Shown in pieces: positions 17,431 through 26,449 of a stretch of DNA of 64,000 bases. The stretch comes from Trinickia acidisoli (GTDB lineage Bacteria > Pseudomonadota > Gammaproteobacteria > Burkholderiales > Burkholderiaceae), in NCBI RefSeq assembly GCF_017315725.1, contig NZ_JAFLRG010000001.1:248001-312000 (forward strand), given 5' to 3'. The first letter of the stretch is position 1, and every line of letters starts with the position of its first letter. The position numbers and the translations under genes are program-made. The notes below the pieces were generated by a model. That model ran no database searches, was not told where the DNA came from, and saw only the letters and a program-made list of their open reading frames with translations.

Positions 17431-18291
17431 ATGCCCGAGACCTTCGACCAGCTCGCCGCGGTGATCCGCGCCCGCTTCACGGAACTGAGTCCGCAATTCC
17501 AAGCGGGCGCGGCATTCCTGCTCGATCATCCCGACGAAGTCGCAGTCTTGTCGATGCGCAAAGTCGCGGAGCGCGCCGAGATTCAACCGGCCTCGCTCGT
17601 GCGTTTATCGCAGCAGCTAGGCTTTCCCGGCTGGAATGAGTTGCGCGATCTATGCGTGGCACGCGTGCGAACGCGGCCCGAGCCGTTGACGGTGCGTGCG
17701 AGATCGCTGATGGCGGGAACAAAAAAAGATACGCTCGCGCACGATCTGCTCCATGCGCAGCAACACAACCTCGACGCAACGGCGACTTACAACGAGCGCA
17801 ACGTCTTGCAAGCCGCGCGCGTGCTGCGCAAGGCGCGTCACGTCTATGTGGCGGGTTTTCGTTCGTGCTACGCAGTTGCGTTCGGCCTCGTTTATGGCTA
17901 TGGACTCTTGCGTCCGTCGGTGTCGCTGCTCACGGGCGAAGCGGGCACGCTCGAAATGCAACTGCGCGGCATCACGCGCGATAGCGCGACCGTCGTCATC
18001 AGCTTCGCACCCTATTCGGTGGAAGCAGCTCGCGTTGCCGAAGTCGCGCTCGAAAAAGGCAGCCGCCTCGTCGCAATCACCGATAGCGCCGTTGCGCCCG
18101 TCGCGCTGAACGCCGACAGCATATTGATCTTTTCTCACGACAGTCCTTCGTTCTTTCCGTCGCTCGTTGCGGCTACCGCGATCGCCGAATCGCTCGTCGC
18201 ACAACTGCTCGCTCTCGAAGGCGCCGAAGCCGTCGAGCAGCTCGAGTTGGCGGAACGTTCGTTGCATGCGATGGGCGCGTACGTGCCCTGA
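17431..18291 (+). CDS. MurR/RpiR family transcriptional regulator
   Basis: 286 aa. The N-terminal HTH_6 domain (VLSMRKVAERAEIQPASLVR, LSQQLGFPGWNELRDL) is followed by a SIS sugar-isomerase domain from about residue 120 (ARHVYVAGFRSCYAVAFGL, VISFAPYSVEAARVAE). SIS domains bind phosphosugars, but many proteobacterial members beside aminotransferases control amino-compound catabolism. It is followed 200 bp later by an aminotransferase gene whose promoter contains a perfect palindrome. Confidence 0.92.
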   Translation: MPETFDQLAAVIRARFTELSPQFQAGAAFLLDHPDEVAVLSMRKVAERAEIQPASLVRLSQQLGFPGWNELRDLCVARVRTRPEPLTVRARSLMAGTKKDTLAHDLLHAQQHNLDATATYNERNVLQAARVLRKARHVYVAGFRSCYAVAFGLVYGYGLLRPSVSLLTGEAGTLEMQLRGITRDSATVVISFAPYSVEAARVAEVALEKGSRLVAITDSAVAPVALNADSILIFSHDSPSFFPSLVAATAIAESLVAQLLALEGAEAVEQLELAERSLHAMGAYVP

Positions 18292-18370
18292 TGCGCTTCG
18301 CCGCGCGACTCCTCCGTGCGCGTCCTTATTTTCCGCTAGATGAATCTGCGTTGGCCCTATCGTGTCCGTA

Positions 18371-18400
18371 TTGACAACATATGTTGCGAAGAAGTATAAA
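18371..18400 (+). promoter_or_regulatory. Promoter with embedded palindromic operator before the aminotransferase
   Basis: -35 TTGACA (18371-18376), 18-bp spacer, -10 TATAAA (18395-18400). The perfect 12-bp palindrome CAACATATGTTG (18375-18386) overlaps the -35 and spacer, an arrangement expected for repression. A related half, CAATTGTTG, follows at 18409. The adjacent RpiR regulator is the obvious candidate ligand. Confidence 0.65.
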
Positions 18401-18492
18401 TTAGAATCAATTGTTGTGTGGCACTTCCACGCAGGGGCCGTGGGGCAGATCCCCCGACGTTCGCCGTTTCACGTTCGATTCCGAGGTACTAC

Positions 18493-19857
18493 ATGTCCTA
18501 CGTCTTTCATCGGATGCCGAAGAAGTCGCTGCCCGCGGCGGTGGCGGGCGATGGCATCGAGATCATCGATTCGGCCGGCAAGCGGTACATCGACGCGAGC
18601 GGCGGCGCGGCCGTGTCGTGTCTCGGCCACAGTCACCGGCGCGTGATCGAGGCAATCGAGCGGCAGGCACGCGAGCTCGCTTACGCGCATACGTCGTTCT
18701 TCACGACCGAGGCGGCCGAGGCATTGGCCGAGCGGCTCGTCTCGAAGGGGCCGGCCGGCATCGGCCACGCCTATTTCGTCTCGGGCGGCTCCGAGGCGAT
18801 GGAGGCCGCGCTCAAGCTCGCGCGCCAGTATTTCGTCGAGATCGGCGAGCCCGAGCGCAAGCATTTCATCGCGCGGCGGCAAAGCTATCACGGCAACACG
18901 CTCGGCGCGCTCGCGATCGGCGGCAACGCATGGCGGCGCGAGCTGTTCCTGCCGCTGCTCATCGAAGCGCATCATGTCAGCCCCTGTTACGCGTATCGCG
19001 ACCGGCTGCCCGGTGAATCGGACGACGCCTACGCGCAACGCCTGGCCGACGAACTCGAACAAAAGATGCTCGAACTGGGGCCGAATACGGTTGCCGCATT
19101 CGTCGCGGAGACGGTGGTCGGCGCGACCGCGGGTGCCGTGCCGCCCGTGGCCGGCTATTTCCGCAAGATTCGCGAAGTCTGCGACAAGTACGGCGTCCTG
19201 TTGATTCTCGACGAAGTGATGTGCGGCATGGGGCGCACGGGCTACCTCTATGCGTGCGAGGAAGAGGGCGTCGCGCCGGATTTGCTCGCGATCGCCAAGG
19301 GCCTTGGCGCCGGCTATCAGCCGATCGGCGCAACGCTCGTCGGCGACCGCATCTACGACGCGATCGTGAACGGTACGGGCTTTTTTCAGCACGGCCACAC
19401 TTATATGGGCCATGCAACTGCCTGCGCCGCCGCGCTCGAAGTGCAGCGGGTGATCGAAGAGGAGCGGCTGCTCGCGAATGTGCAGGCGCGCGGGGAGCAA
19501 CTGCGCGCGACGCTGCGCGAGCGGCTCGGCGATCATCCGCATGTCGGCGATATTCGCGGGCGGGGGCTGTTCGTCGGCGTCGAGCTCGTTCGCGATCGTG
19601 AACGCAAGACGCCGTTCGAGCCGCAACGCAAGCTCAATGCGGTCATCAAGCAAGAAGCAATGACGCGCGGCCTCATGGTCTACCCGATGGGCGGCACGAT
19701 CGACGGCAAGCTCGGCGATCACGTCTTGCTCGCACCGCCGTTCATCTGCGCGCCTAGCGACATCGACCGCATTGCCGAGCGTTTATGCGATGCGATCGAG
19801 GCGGCGCTCACGGCGTGTGGCGCATCATCGACGTCGACGCCTACGTCGGATAAGTAA
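18493..19857 (+). CDS. Class III (omega) aminotransferase, PLP-dependent
   Basis: 454 aa; the ATG at 18493 (MSYVFHRMPKK) follows CCGAGGTACTAC, and the upstream extension runs through the promoter. Class III hallmarks: GIEIIDSAGKRYIDASGGAA, the cofactor-binding SGGSEAMEAALKLAR, SYHGNTLGAL, LILDEVMCGMGRTG, the PLP Lys in AIAKGLGAGYQP, and GHTYMGHATACAAALEVQ. It transfers an amino group from an amine or omega-amino acid to a keto acid. The substrate (beta-alanine, GABA, taurine or another amine) cannot be told. Preceded by an RpiR regulator and followed 42 nt later by a CMD-family protein. Confidence 0.93.
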   Translation: MSYVFHRMPKKSLPAAVAGDGIEIIDSAGKRYIDASGGAAVSCLGHSHRRVIEAIERQARELAYAHTSFFTTEAAEALAERLVSKGPAGIGHAYFVSGGSEAMEAALKLARQYFVEIGEPERKHFIARRQSYHGNTLGALAIGGNAWRRELFLPLLIEAHHVSPCYAYRDRLPGESDDAYAQRLADELEQKMLELGPNTVAAFVAETVVGATAGAVPPVAGYFRKIREVCDKYGVLLILDEVMCGMGRTGYLYACEEEGVAPDLLAIAKGLGAGYQPIGATLVGDRIYDAIVNGTGFFQHGHTYMGHATACAAALEVQRVIEEERLLANVQARGEQLRATLRERLGDHPHVGDIRGRGLFVGVELVRDRERKTPFEPQRKLNAVIKQEAMTRGLMVYPMGGTIDGKLGDHVLLAPPFICAPSDIDRIAERLCDAIEAALTACGASSTSTPTSDK

Positions 19858-19899
19858 GCCATACTGCGGCGATATCGCACGACGAAGGATAGAGACGAC

Positions 19900-20472
19900 A
19901 TGACGACGAACGAAACCCCCGCCGCACGCTTGCCGGCGTTCGATCGAGCGGCCGCTAGCTCCGAGCAACTGGCCGTGCTGGACGAAATTTTGTCGGGGCC
20001 GCGCGGCAATCTTGCCGGCCCTTTTCTGGCGTGGATCGCGAGCCCCGAACTCGCGCAGCATGCGCAACGGCTCGGCGCGTTCTGCCGTTACCAAACGGGC
20101 CTGTCGTTGCGGCTCTCGGAGCTCGCGATTCTCGTCACGGCGGCGCAGTGGCGCGCGCAAGCGGAGTGGCAGATCCACTATCCGATCGCCATCGCGGCGG
20201 GGGTTTCGGTTTCCGTTGCCGAGGCGCTGCTCGAGGGGCAACGTCCCGATTTCACCGATACGGACGAGGCGCTGATCTACGACTTCGCTACCGAGCTATA
20301 CGATACGAAGCGCGTGTCTGGCGCCACCTTCGCGAAAGCCGAGCAACGTTTCGGTCATGAGACGACGGTGAATCTGGTGGGTCTGCTCGGCTACTACGCG
20401 CTGGTTGCGATGACGTTGAACGTGTTCGAGATGCGCGCGGATGGGGATGCGCCGTTGCCGTTCGCGGAGTGA
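19900..20472 (+). CDS. Carboxymuconolactone decarboxylase (CMD) family protein
   Basis: 190 aa with the helical CMD/AhpD-like core: LSLRLSELAILVTAAQWRAQ, AEWQIHYPIAIAAGVS and GLLGYYALVAMTLNVFEM. It lacks the CxxC of AhpD peroxidase-type members, resembling the gamma-carboxymuconolactone decarboxylase branch. Located 42 nt downstream of the aminotransferase in the same direction, so probably co-transcribed. Confidence 0.88.
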   Translation: MTTNETPAARLPAFDRAAASSEQLAVLDEILSGPRGNLAGPFLAWIASPELAQHAQRLGAFCRYQTGLSLRLSELAILVTAAQWRAQAEWQIHYPIAIAAGVSVSVAEALLEGQRPDFTDTDEALIYDFATELYDTKRVSGATFAKAEQRFGHETTVNLVGLLGYYALVAMTLNVFEMRADGDAPLPFAE

Positions 20473-20476
20473 TCAT

Positions 20477-21472
20477 CTAAAACCGATACCCCACGCCGCC
20501 GAGATAAATATCGCTGTCCTTATCGTAGCTCGTCATCACGCGATTCCACGATGCCCGCACGAACCAGCGCCGCGTGAAGTCATAGGCCGCCGACATGGTG
20601 AGCAGAACCGACACCTTGCCGTCGGTATCGGTACCGCCTTTGATGCGGCGTGTGTCGGTCGCATAGTACGGACCGGCGCCGATGGCGAGGCTCAGTCGGT
20701 TGTCGAAGAAGGCGCGGCGCAGCCAAGCCTGCGCTGCCACACCCGAGCGCGTATTGAGCGCCGTATGCCCTTCGTTGATCCAACTGAGCGTTCCGTCCAG
20801 GTACGGCCCGAACCCGTGCCGATACTCGACGCTGTACGCGGCGGCACCCGGCGACGTCAAGCTGTTGACTTCGGTCCATCCCGCCATCGCCGCGATCTGG
20901 TTGCCGCTCGACGCATCGTTGCTGTTACCGCCGGCCGGTGGGGCGGACGGTTTCGGCGTATCGAACGCATAGCCGATGCCGAACATCGCGCTGAACGTGT
21001 TGTAGCTATGCTCCCCCAGCACTTCATTGAGGCGCAACTGATAGAAGAGATGGTCGTTGGCATGCCACGTTGCCGCCAAGCTGAAGATCGGGCTCAAGCC
21101 ATGTGCGTCGATATAACGCCGGCCGTTCGCGCTCGCTTCGGTATCGAAGTAGTAGTAGCCGCCGACGCCCGCGCCAAGCGTCAGCCTAGGATCGGCGAAC
21201 GTCGTGCGCCGCCAGTACTGCAGCGCGAAGCCGTCGCGATGATTGTCCCGCACGTGCCCTTCGTTGAGCCACGAATAGCTGAGCGCGTTATGCGCATCGA
21301 GCGGCTGCAAATACGAGAATCCCCATGCATAAGTCGATTCGCCCGGCACGTTCGCACGCAGCCAACCGGCGAGCGCGGAGACTTCCTGCGCGCGAACCGT
21401 ATGACTGAGCACAACGCAACCCATCAACAACGCCCATCGCGACAACCGCATTGCATGCCCCGCTTCGTTCAT
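20477..21472 (-). CDS. Outer-membrane beta-barrel protein built from two tandem repeats
   Basis: 331 aa. A signal peptide ends near VLSHTVRAQE (a start at MRLSRWALL is equally plausible). Two homologous halves follow, separated by a proline/glycine linker (PKPSAPPAGGNSNDASSG). Repeat 1 has SYSWLNEGH-WRRTTFADPRLTLGAG and YYYFDT; repeat 2 has TLSWINEGH-WLRRAFFDNRLSLAIG and YYATDT. Alternating aromatic strands and the C-terminal VGYRF with terminal F indicate an outer-membrane barrel. Its stop lies 4 bp from the CMD gene stop (convergent). No known porin family recognised. Confidence 0.85.
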   Translation of the reverse strand: MNEAGHAMRLSRWALLMGCVVLSHTVRAQEVSALAGWLRANVPGESTYAWGFSYLQPLDAHNALSYSWLNEGHVRDNHRDGFALQYWRRTTFADPRLTLGAGVGGYYYFDTEASANGRRYIDAHGLSPIFSLAATWHANDHLFYQLRLNEVLGEHSYNTFSAMFGIGYAFDTPKPSAPPAGGNSNDASSGNQIAAMAGWTEVNSLTSPGAAAYSVEYRHGFGPYLDGTLSWINEGHTALNTRSGVAAQAWLRRAFFDNRLSLAIGAGPYYATDTRRIKGGTDTDGKVSVLLTMSAAYDFTRRWFVRASWNRVMTSYDKDSDIYLGGVGYRF

Positions 21473-21659
21473 CGTTCTTGTCTCATATTGCGGCGGTATG
21501 CGAGCACGTCGGCATGCTCGCCCAGCGCGTTCTTCGTCCTTCTTCCGTGACCGTGGCGAAAGGAGAGAGGAAGCAGGCCTTCGAGATTAGCAGAAGCGTT
21601 GTGTACGGATCGTTAAATGGCTAACGAATCGAGCACCGTCGCGGCGGGATGCCGAACGT

Positions 21660-22529
21660 CTACACCGCATAGCCGAAGTCGATCAAGCATTGCTTCGCTT
21701 CTAGCGGCATCCGTGAGAAGTCGTAGTCGGCGCATCGCTGCCACGCCCCGGCGCTGTCTTTGAATACGGGGTTTGCTTTCGTGGTCGACCACGATTTGAA
21801 TGCGGGCGATGCAACGTCGGCGGCATGGCCTTTCGCGAATTGCCTGTAATCGGTCGCCGCCCCAGGCTCGAGTACCCGCGGGTCGTAAGAAATTCGCAAG
21901 AATCGGCAGATCCGACGGAGCTCGCTTTCCGGGTCCTCGACGAATTTTTCGTAATGGACCGTCAACACTTGCTCGGGGGCGAGCATTTCCTCGCACAACG
22001 TCTTGATCAAGCTAGCCTCGAATGCCCACCGTGCGAGGTTTTTGCCGATGTCCTTATGCCACCAGGGCGTGCGTGCAAAAGAAATCGCGACGTCGCGGCC
22101 GTCTCGGATCATATGAATATATCGAGCGTCCGGATACAGCTCGCGTAGGACGTCGATGCCCAATCCGTACCACGGCGTTTGCTCGAGACAGATGCGCTTT
22201 CCCTTTGCTTTGGCGATCTCGGTATAGAAATCGCCCATCAATTCTCGCAACGTGGCCACCGGATACGTCATGCGCGCGAAATAGCGCTCGTGGTCGAAAT
22301 ATTTTCGAAGGTCGCACGGACAGCGCTTTTGAACGAAGTCGAGATATTTGGCCAAGGTGGCCCTGTATTGCACGCCGATCGCGAAGATTTCGTGAAGCGC
22401 GGGACCGTTCCCCATGTATTCGAAAAGCAGTTGCGTCTCGGGCGGCACGCAGGCCTCGGGATGCGCGTCGAGTATCGATGCGAGCATCGTCGTACCGCAC
22501 CTGCCGGTGCCTATGATGAATCCATTCAT
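21660..22529 (-). CDS. Sulfotransferase family protein
   Basis: 289 aa from MNGFIIGTGR (22529). The 5'-phosphosulfate-binding loop is GTGRCGTTM at residues 6-14, and the 3'-phosphate-binding motif is YIHMIRDGRDVAISFARTPW. The ending WQRCADYDFSRMPLEAKQCL is typical of bacterial sulfotransferase_3-type enzymes. It would transfer sulfate from PAPS to a hydroxyl or amine of an unknown acceptor. A single gene; no APS kinase or glycan genes nearby. Confidence 0.88.
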   Translation of the reverse strand: MNGFIIGTGRCGTTMLASILDAHPEACVPPETQLLFEYMGNGPALHEIFAIGVQYRATLAKYLDFVQKRCPCDLRKYFDHERYFARMTYPVATLRELMGDFYTEIAKAKGKRICLEQTPWYGLGIDVLRELYPDARYIHMIRDGRDVAISFARTPWWHKDIGKNLARWAFEASLIKTLCEEMLAPEQVLTVHYEKFVEDPESELRRICRFLRISYDPRVLEPGAATDYRQFAKGHAADVASPAFKSWSTTKANPVFKDSAGAWQRCADYDFSRMPLEAKQCLIDFGYAV

Positions 22530-22748
22530 TGCCAACGAGCGGTCTCTCGATGAAACAGTTAGGAGTCCAAAACGAAAGCGCCGTTGCACCGCTATGGTAA
22601 GGACGCGTCACGCAACGTTTGCCGGAAAGCCCGATACGCGCGATGCGAGGTCGGTCGATGGAGGGGGCCGGAGGTTTTGCCGCAAACGATTGCGAAATCA
22701 GTCTACCGTGTCGTCCAAAGAATCGGGTTACGGTTGAATTTAGGCGGT

Positions 22749-23552
22749 TTACAGAATATTTCCGGCAAAGCACAGGGCCTTTGCGATCATGCCTAGCCCC
22801 ACCGCGATTATGGCGAAGCCAACGGCTCGAATCGCCCGCGTACCGGGGAGCAACAATCGCTCGGCATGCATTGCCACGGTCGCCGCCGCCATCGCAGGCA
22901 GATCCATGACGCCGACGACAAGCAGAACGACCATCAGATTCGCGCAACAACACCCGTCGCGGTACGCGAGGCGCAATCCGTGCTCCCACGCCTCGCTCGT
23001 CTTGAACGCCGGCATGAAGCGGCGTTGTGGCGCATGCCCGCAAGGCTCGATACGGTGCGTCTTCCATGGCGTGAATTGGATCGCGCCGGCAATGAGCACG
23101 ACGATGCCGGACGATAGGGGCACCATATGCGCGAGCGTGATCGATCGCAACTCGCTTGCCGCGAGCACGGCGCCGCCCGCAAACGCGATCGCCCCGACTC
23201 CCGCCCACGCGAGAAAATAGCCGGTGCCTGCCAGTAGCGTAGGCCAAGCGGCTTGGCCTCCGGAGGTGGCCAGCACGCTGTCGCGGTACCGCCATAACGC
23301 CAGCGTCAGCGATGGCGACATCATCGCCGCCATCATCACGGTCCACCCGCCGACGAACGATGCCGCGCACGCGAGCCACGTTTGGCCGCACAGCGGCATC
23401 CATATCGTCGACATCGACCATCCTCCCGGCATCGGCGTCTCGCCCATCGCGGACATCGACCGACACCAGGAGAGCGTCGCAACCGCTCCCGCAACGAATA
23501 AAAGCGCCGCGATGCCCGCTTTGACCGCTCGGTCCACTTTAAGGCAGCGCAT
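22749..23552 (-). CDS. DUF2182 integral membrane protein
   Basis: 267 aa from MRCLKVDRAV (23552), starting 8 nt after the stop of the DUF899 gene with GGTGAG upstream. About seven membrane segments. Family hallmarks: FVGGWTVMMAAMMSPSLTLA, GYFLAWAGVGAIAFAGGA, FTPWKTHRIEPC and YRDGCCCANLMVVLLVVGVM; the Cys/Met-rich segments suggest a metal-binding membrane protein. The long upstream in-frame extension is antisense-like shadow over the DUF899 gene. DUF899-DUF2182 pairs are common; function unknown. Confidence 0.88.
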   Translation of the reverse strand: MRCLKVDRAVKAGIAALLFVAGAVATLSWCRSMSAMGETPMPGGWSMSTIWMPLCGQTWLACAASFVGGWTVMMAAMMSPSLTLALWRYRDSVLATSGGQAAWPTLLAGTGYFLAWAGVGAIAFAGGAVLAASELRSITLAHMVPLSSGIVVLIAGAIQFTPWKTHRIEPCGHAPQRRFMPAFKTSEAWEHGLRLAYRDGCCCANLMVVLLVVGVMDLPAMAAATVAMHAERLLLPGTRAIRAVGFAIIAVGLGMIAKALCFAGNIL

Positions 23553-23560
23553 GGTTACAC

Positions 23561-24325
23561 TCACCGTTGCGCGTACTCGTCGTGCCGTTTCCACCAGACG
23601 CCGGTTTCGTTGCGGCCGAGCGGCGCTCGATCGAGCCACGGATACATGCCCCACAACGCATCGAGCCCGCGCGCGTAGGTCGAATACGTGTGATAAACGA
23701 CGCCGTCCTCGAGCACGAACGCGCTCAGTCCTGGCCGATCGCGCGCGTAGGTCTTCGCGTCGGTCCCGCAGGTGTCCGCAAACTGCTTGACGGGCGCGGG
23801 GGCAGGCTCTGCATCCATGGCATGGTGTCCGCGCTGGTAGTTGTACTCGACGTCGCCGGCGCGCTGCTGCGTTTCCGTAAACGAAACGTTGAAGTCGAAA
23901 TTGAAATCGCTGTAGCGTGAGCTTGCCCACGGAAACGACCATCCCATCCGCCGCTTGTACGCTTGAAGCTTGTCGATCGAGGCGCGCGATACTGCCGTCA
24001 ACGTCACGTCGTGATTCGCCAGGTGAATGAAGAAGCCGTTGAACGAATCGGCGATCGACGAGCATGACGGGCATCCCGCCTTGTAATCTGGCCCGAACAT
24101 GAAGTGATAGACGAGAAGCTGAGCGCGCCCGTCGAACAGATCGGGGAGCGTTGCGCTGCCGCTCTCGGTATCGAATCGATAGTGCTTGTCTACGCGCACC
24201 CACGGCAAGGCCTGCCGTTGCCGCGCAAGTTCGTCGCCGCGCCGCGTCAGGGCCTTTTCGGTTTCGAGCAAAGCAAGGCGCGCGGTCAGCCATTGTTCGC
24301 GTGTGCCTGTTGCATGTGTCGTCAT
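23561..24325 (-). CDS. DUF899 thioredoxin-like family protein
   Basis: 254 aa. DUF899 text: WVRVDKHYRFDTESGSATLP, LLVYHFMFGPDYKAGCPSCS (a CPSC motif placed like a thioredoxin active site), FNGFFIHLANHDVTLTAVSR, SSRYSDFNFDFNVSF and the ending WLDRAPLGRNETGVWWKRHDEY. The thioredoxin-like fold suggests redox chemistry; the real substrate is unknown. It leads a two-gene operon with DUF2182 and is divergent from a winged-helix regulator across overlapping palindromes. Confidence 0.92.
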   Translation of the reverse strand: MTTHATGTREQWLTARLALLETEKALTRRGDELARQRQALPWVRVDKHYRFDTESGSATLPDLFDGRAQLLVYHFMFGPDYKAGCPSCSSIADSFNGFFIHLANHDVTLTAVSRASIDKLQAYKRRMGWSFPWASSRYSDFNFDFNVSFTETQQRAGDVEYNYQRGHHAMDAEPAPAPVKQFADTCGTDAKTYARDRPGLSAFVLEDGVVYHTYSTYARGLDALWGMYPWLDRAPLGRNETGVWWKRHDEYAQR

Positions 24326-24376
24326 GACTTTCTCCGTCCGGTAGGTTGTCGTGCATCTTGCCGCCGTCGAGCGGCC

Positions 24377-24395
24377 ACATGTCGTGACATGTCAC
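24377..24395. promoter_or_regulatory. Two overlapping palindromes, candidate divergent operator
   Basis: ACATGTC-GT-GACATGT (24377-24392) overlaps the perfect 12-bp palindrome GTGACATGTCAC (24384-24395), between the divergent DUF899 operon and the regulator starting at 24440. The overlap means two dimers would compete or bind cooperatively on opposite faces. Confidence 0.6.
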
Positions 24396-24439
24396 GTGCT
24401 AGATTAGTGAGCCTGATCCGACCGGGGGGAGTGACAAGT

Positions 24440-25684
24440 GTGGCGGGATTCGCATGGGCTCACATGGACTCGCTGATTGAAGCCGCCGCGCGCGCACTCG
24501 CCGCGGGTGATGCGCTCGGCGCGCTGAACCACGTCTCGCTGCGCGACGATGCGCACGCGCTTGCATTGCGCGGCATCGCCATGGCGCAACTAGGTGAGCT
24601 TGCTCGCGCGAAGTCGCTATTGCGCAGCGCGGCGCGCGCGTTCGGATCCAAGCAGCCGCTCGCGCGCGCCCGATGCATCGTGGCCGAGGCCGAAGTCGCG
24701 CTGGCGGCCCGCGATCTGCGTTGGCCCGATGGGTTGCTCGACACCGCCTGCGCCATCCTCGAAGCGCACGGCGATCGACTCAACGCCGCTCATGCACGTT
24801 GCCTCGAAGCGAGGCGCTTTCTTTTGATGGGGCGCTTGGATGAAGCGGAGCATGCGCTCGCGGCGAGCCCATCGGGTCCGCTGCCTCCGGTCTTGCGCGC
24901 ATCGCGCGAGTTGCTTGCCGCCGGCATTGCGATTCGCCGACTCGATGCAGTGAGGGCGCGTCGCGCTTTGGCGCAAGCCGAGCGTGCCGCGCGGGAGTCG
25001 GGCATCGTCTCCTTGATCGCGGAGGTGGAAGATGCGGCGCGCGCACTGGCGGCGCCCGTCGCGCGCGTCATCGTGCAAGGGCAATCGCGGCCGGTAGCGT
25101 TGGAGGAGGCACATGCTCTGTCATCGCCGCAGCGGCTCATCGTCGATGCTTGTCGCTATTCGATTCGCGGCGCGAGCACGACGATTTCGCTCTCCACGCG
25201 TCCCGTGCTGTTTGCGCTTGTGCGCATGCTCGCCGAAGCGTGGCCCGAGGACGTCCCGAGGGAGGCGCTCATCGCGCAGGCATTCCGAGCGCGACTGATC
25301 GACGAATCGCACCGCGTCCGCTTGCGTGTCGAGATCGGTCGGCTGCGCGCGGGGCTCAGAACCGTTGCCGATGTCACGGCGACGAAGCGCGGTTTCGCAT
25401 TGATGCCATGTAGTGCCAACGAGGTCGTCGTATTGGCGCGGCCGGTGGAAGAAAAACATGCGGCCGTGCTGGCGCTGCTCGCCGACGGCGAGCCGTGGTC
25501 GAGTTCCGCCCTGGCCCTCGCGCTTGGTGCGAGTCAACGCTCGATACAGCGCGCGCTCGATGCCTTAGCGTCGGCCGGAAAGATTCAATCGCTGGGCGAG
25601 GGCCGCGCTCGCCGATGGATGACTCCGCCCGTCGTCGGATTCGCGACGACATTGTTACTCCCCGCTCCGTGGACGAACGGCTAG
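24440..25684 (+). CDS. Probable helix-turn-helix transcriptional regulator with helical repeat N-terminus
   Basis: 414 aa. GTG at 24440 is chosen because GGGGGGAG ends 8 nt upstream; MDSLIEAAARAL at 24464 is the alternative. Residues 10-220 are alanine-rich TPR-like helix pairs (ALNHVSLRDDAHALALRGIA, LGELARAKSLLRSAARAFG). After about 250, a winged-helix-like region (ALIAQAFRARLIDESHRVRL) resembles transcriptional-regulator C domains, and the C-terminus has HTH text LALALGASQRSIQRALDALA. Divergent from DUF899-DUF2182, so probably their regulator. Its stop is 1 nt before the next start, so translation is coupled. Confidence 0.82.
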   Translation: MAGFAWAHMDSLIEAAARALAAGDALGALNHVSLRDDAHALALRGIAMAQLGELARAKSLLRSAARAFGSKQPLARARCIVAEAEVALAARDLRWPDGLLDTACAILEAHGDRLNAAHARCLEARRFLLMGRLDEAEHALAASPSGPLPPVLRASRELLAAGIAIRRLDAVRARRALAQAERAARESGIVSLIAEVEDAARALAAPVARVIVQGQSRPVALEEAHALSSPQRLIVDACRYSIRGASTTISLSTRPVLFALVRMLAEAWPEDVPREALIAQAFRARLIDESHRVRLRVEIGRLRAGLRTVADVTATKRGFALMPCSANEVVVLARPVEEKHAAVLALLADGEPWSSSALALALGASQRSIQRALDALASAGKIQSLGEGRARRWMTPPVVGFATTLLLPAPWTNG

Positions 25685-25685
25685 G

Positions 25686-26381
25686 ATGACCGCCATGAAC
25701 CGATCGAATGCCGAAATTCTTCGCGAATATGGCCCCCTGCCGGGGATCGACGCCGTCCACGGCGTGACCTATGACGGCCGGCAAATCTGGTTTGCCGCTG
25801 GCGACAAGCTGTGTGCGCTCGACCTGGCGAGCGGGCAAGTGCACCGGACCATCGGCGTGCCCGCGCGGGCGGGGACCGCCTTCGACGGCAAGCACTTCTT
25901 CCAGATCGCCGACGACGTGATTTGCAAGCTAGACGCGGCGACGGGCCAGGTGCTCGCGACGATTTCGCTGCCGCCCGGTGGCGGCAACGCGGGACTCGCC
26001 TGGGCGGAAGGCTCGCTTTGGCTCGGGCGTTATCACGAACGCAAGATCTATCGACTCGATCCCGATACAGGCAAGGTGCTGCGCACGATCGAGTCGAACC
26101 GTTTCGTGACGGGCGTGACGTGGGTCGACGGCGAGCTTTGGCATGGCACGTGGGAAGACGAGGAAAGCGAAATCCGGCACGTCGATGCGCAATCGGGCGA
26201 ATTGATCGAGGCGCTCGCGATGCCGCACGGCGTTCTCGTGGCGGGGCTCGAATCGGACGGCGGCGAACGATTTTTCTGCGGCGGCGGGAACAGCGGCAAG
26301 GTCAGGGTGGTGCGCCGCCCTGCGCGCGGTGCGGCAGCCGGCGGTGGTTCGGAAAGCGCCGCCGATGTGCCGAGCGAGTGA
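25686..26381 (+). CDS. Beta-propeller (SMP-30/NHL- or glutaminyl-cyclase-like) protein
   Basis: 231 aa. Repeated blades: GVTYDGRQIWFAAGDKLCAL, TAFDGKHFFQIADDVICKLD, GLAWAEGSLWLGRYHERKIY and GVTWVDGELWHGTWEDEESE, each ending in D-x-x-TG-V/K. No signal peptide. Glutamine cyclotransferase-like and Vgb-like proteins share this look; catalytic residues could not be assigned. The start codon lies 1 nt after the regulator stop. Confidence 0.83.
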   Translation: MTAMNRSNAEILREYGPLPGIDAVHGVTYDGRQIWFAAGDKLCALDLASGQVHRTIGVPARAGTAFDGKHFFQIADDVICKLDAATGQVLATISLPPGGGNAGLAWAEGSLWLGRYHERKIYRLDPDTGKVLRTIESNRFVTGVTWVDGELWHGTWEDEESEIRHVDAQSGELIEALAMPHGVLVAGLESDGGERFFCGGGNSGKVRVVRRPARGAAAGGGSESAADVPSE

Positions 26382-26449
26382 CGTTGGGGCGAACGTTCAG
26401 CGTGTGCAAAAAGCAGGACGTATTGCCGTGATCGGCGAGGCGGCCGCTT

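Noticed and set aside
22749..24395. 548-aa reading of the DUF2182 frame
   Set aside because: The first half is an out-of-frame shadow of DUF899; the real start is the ATG at 23552.
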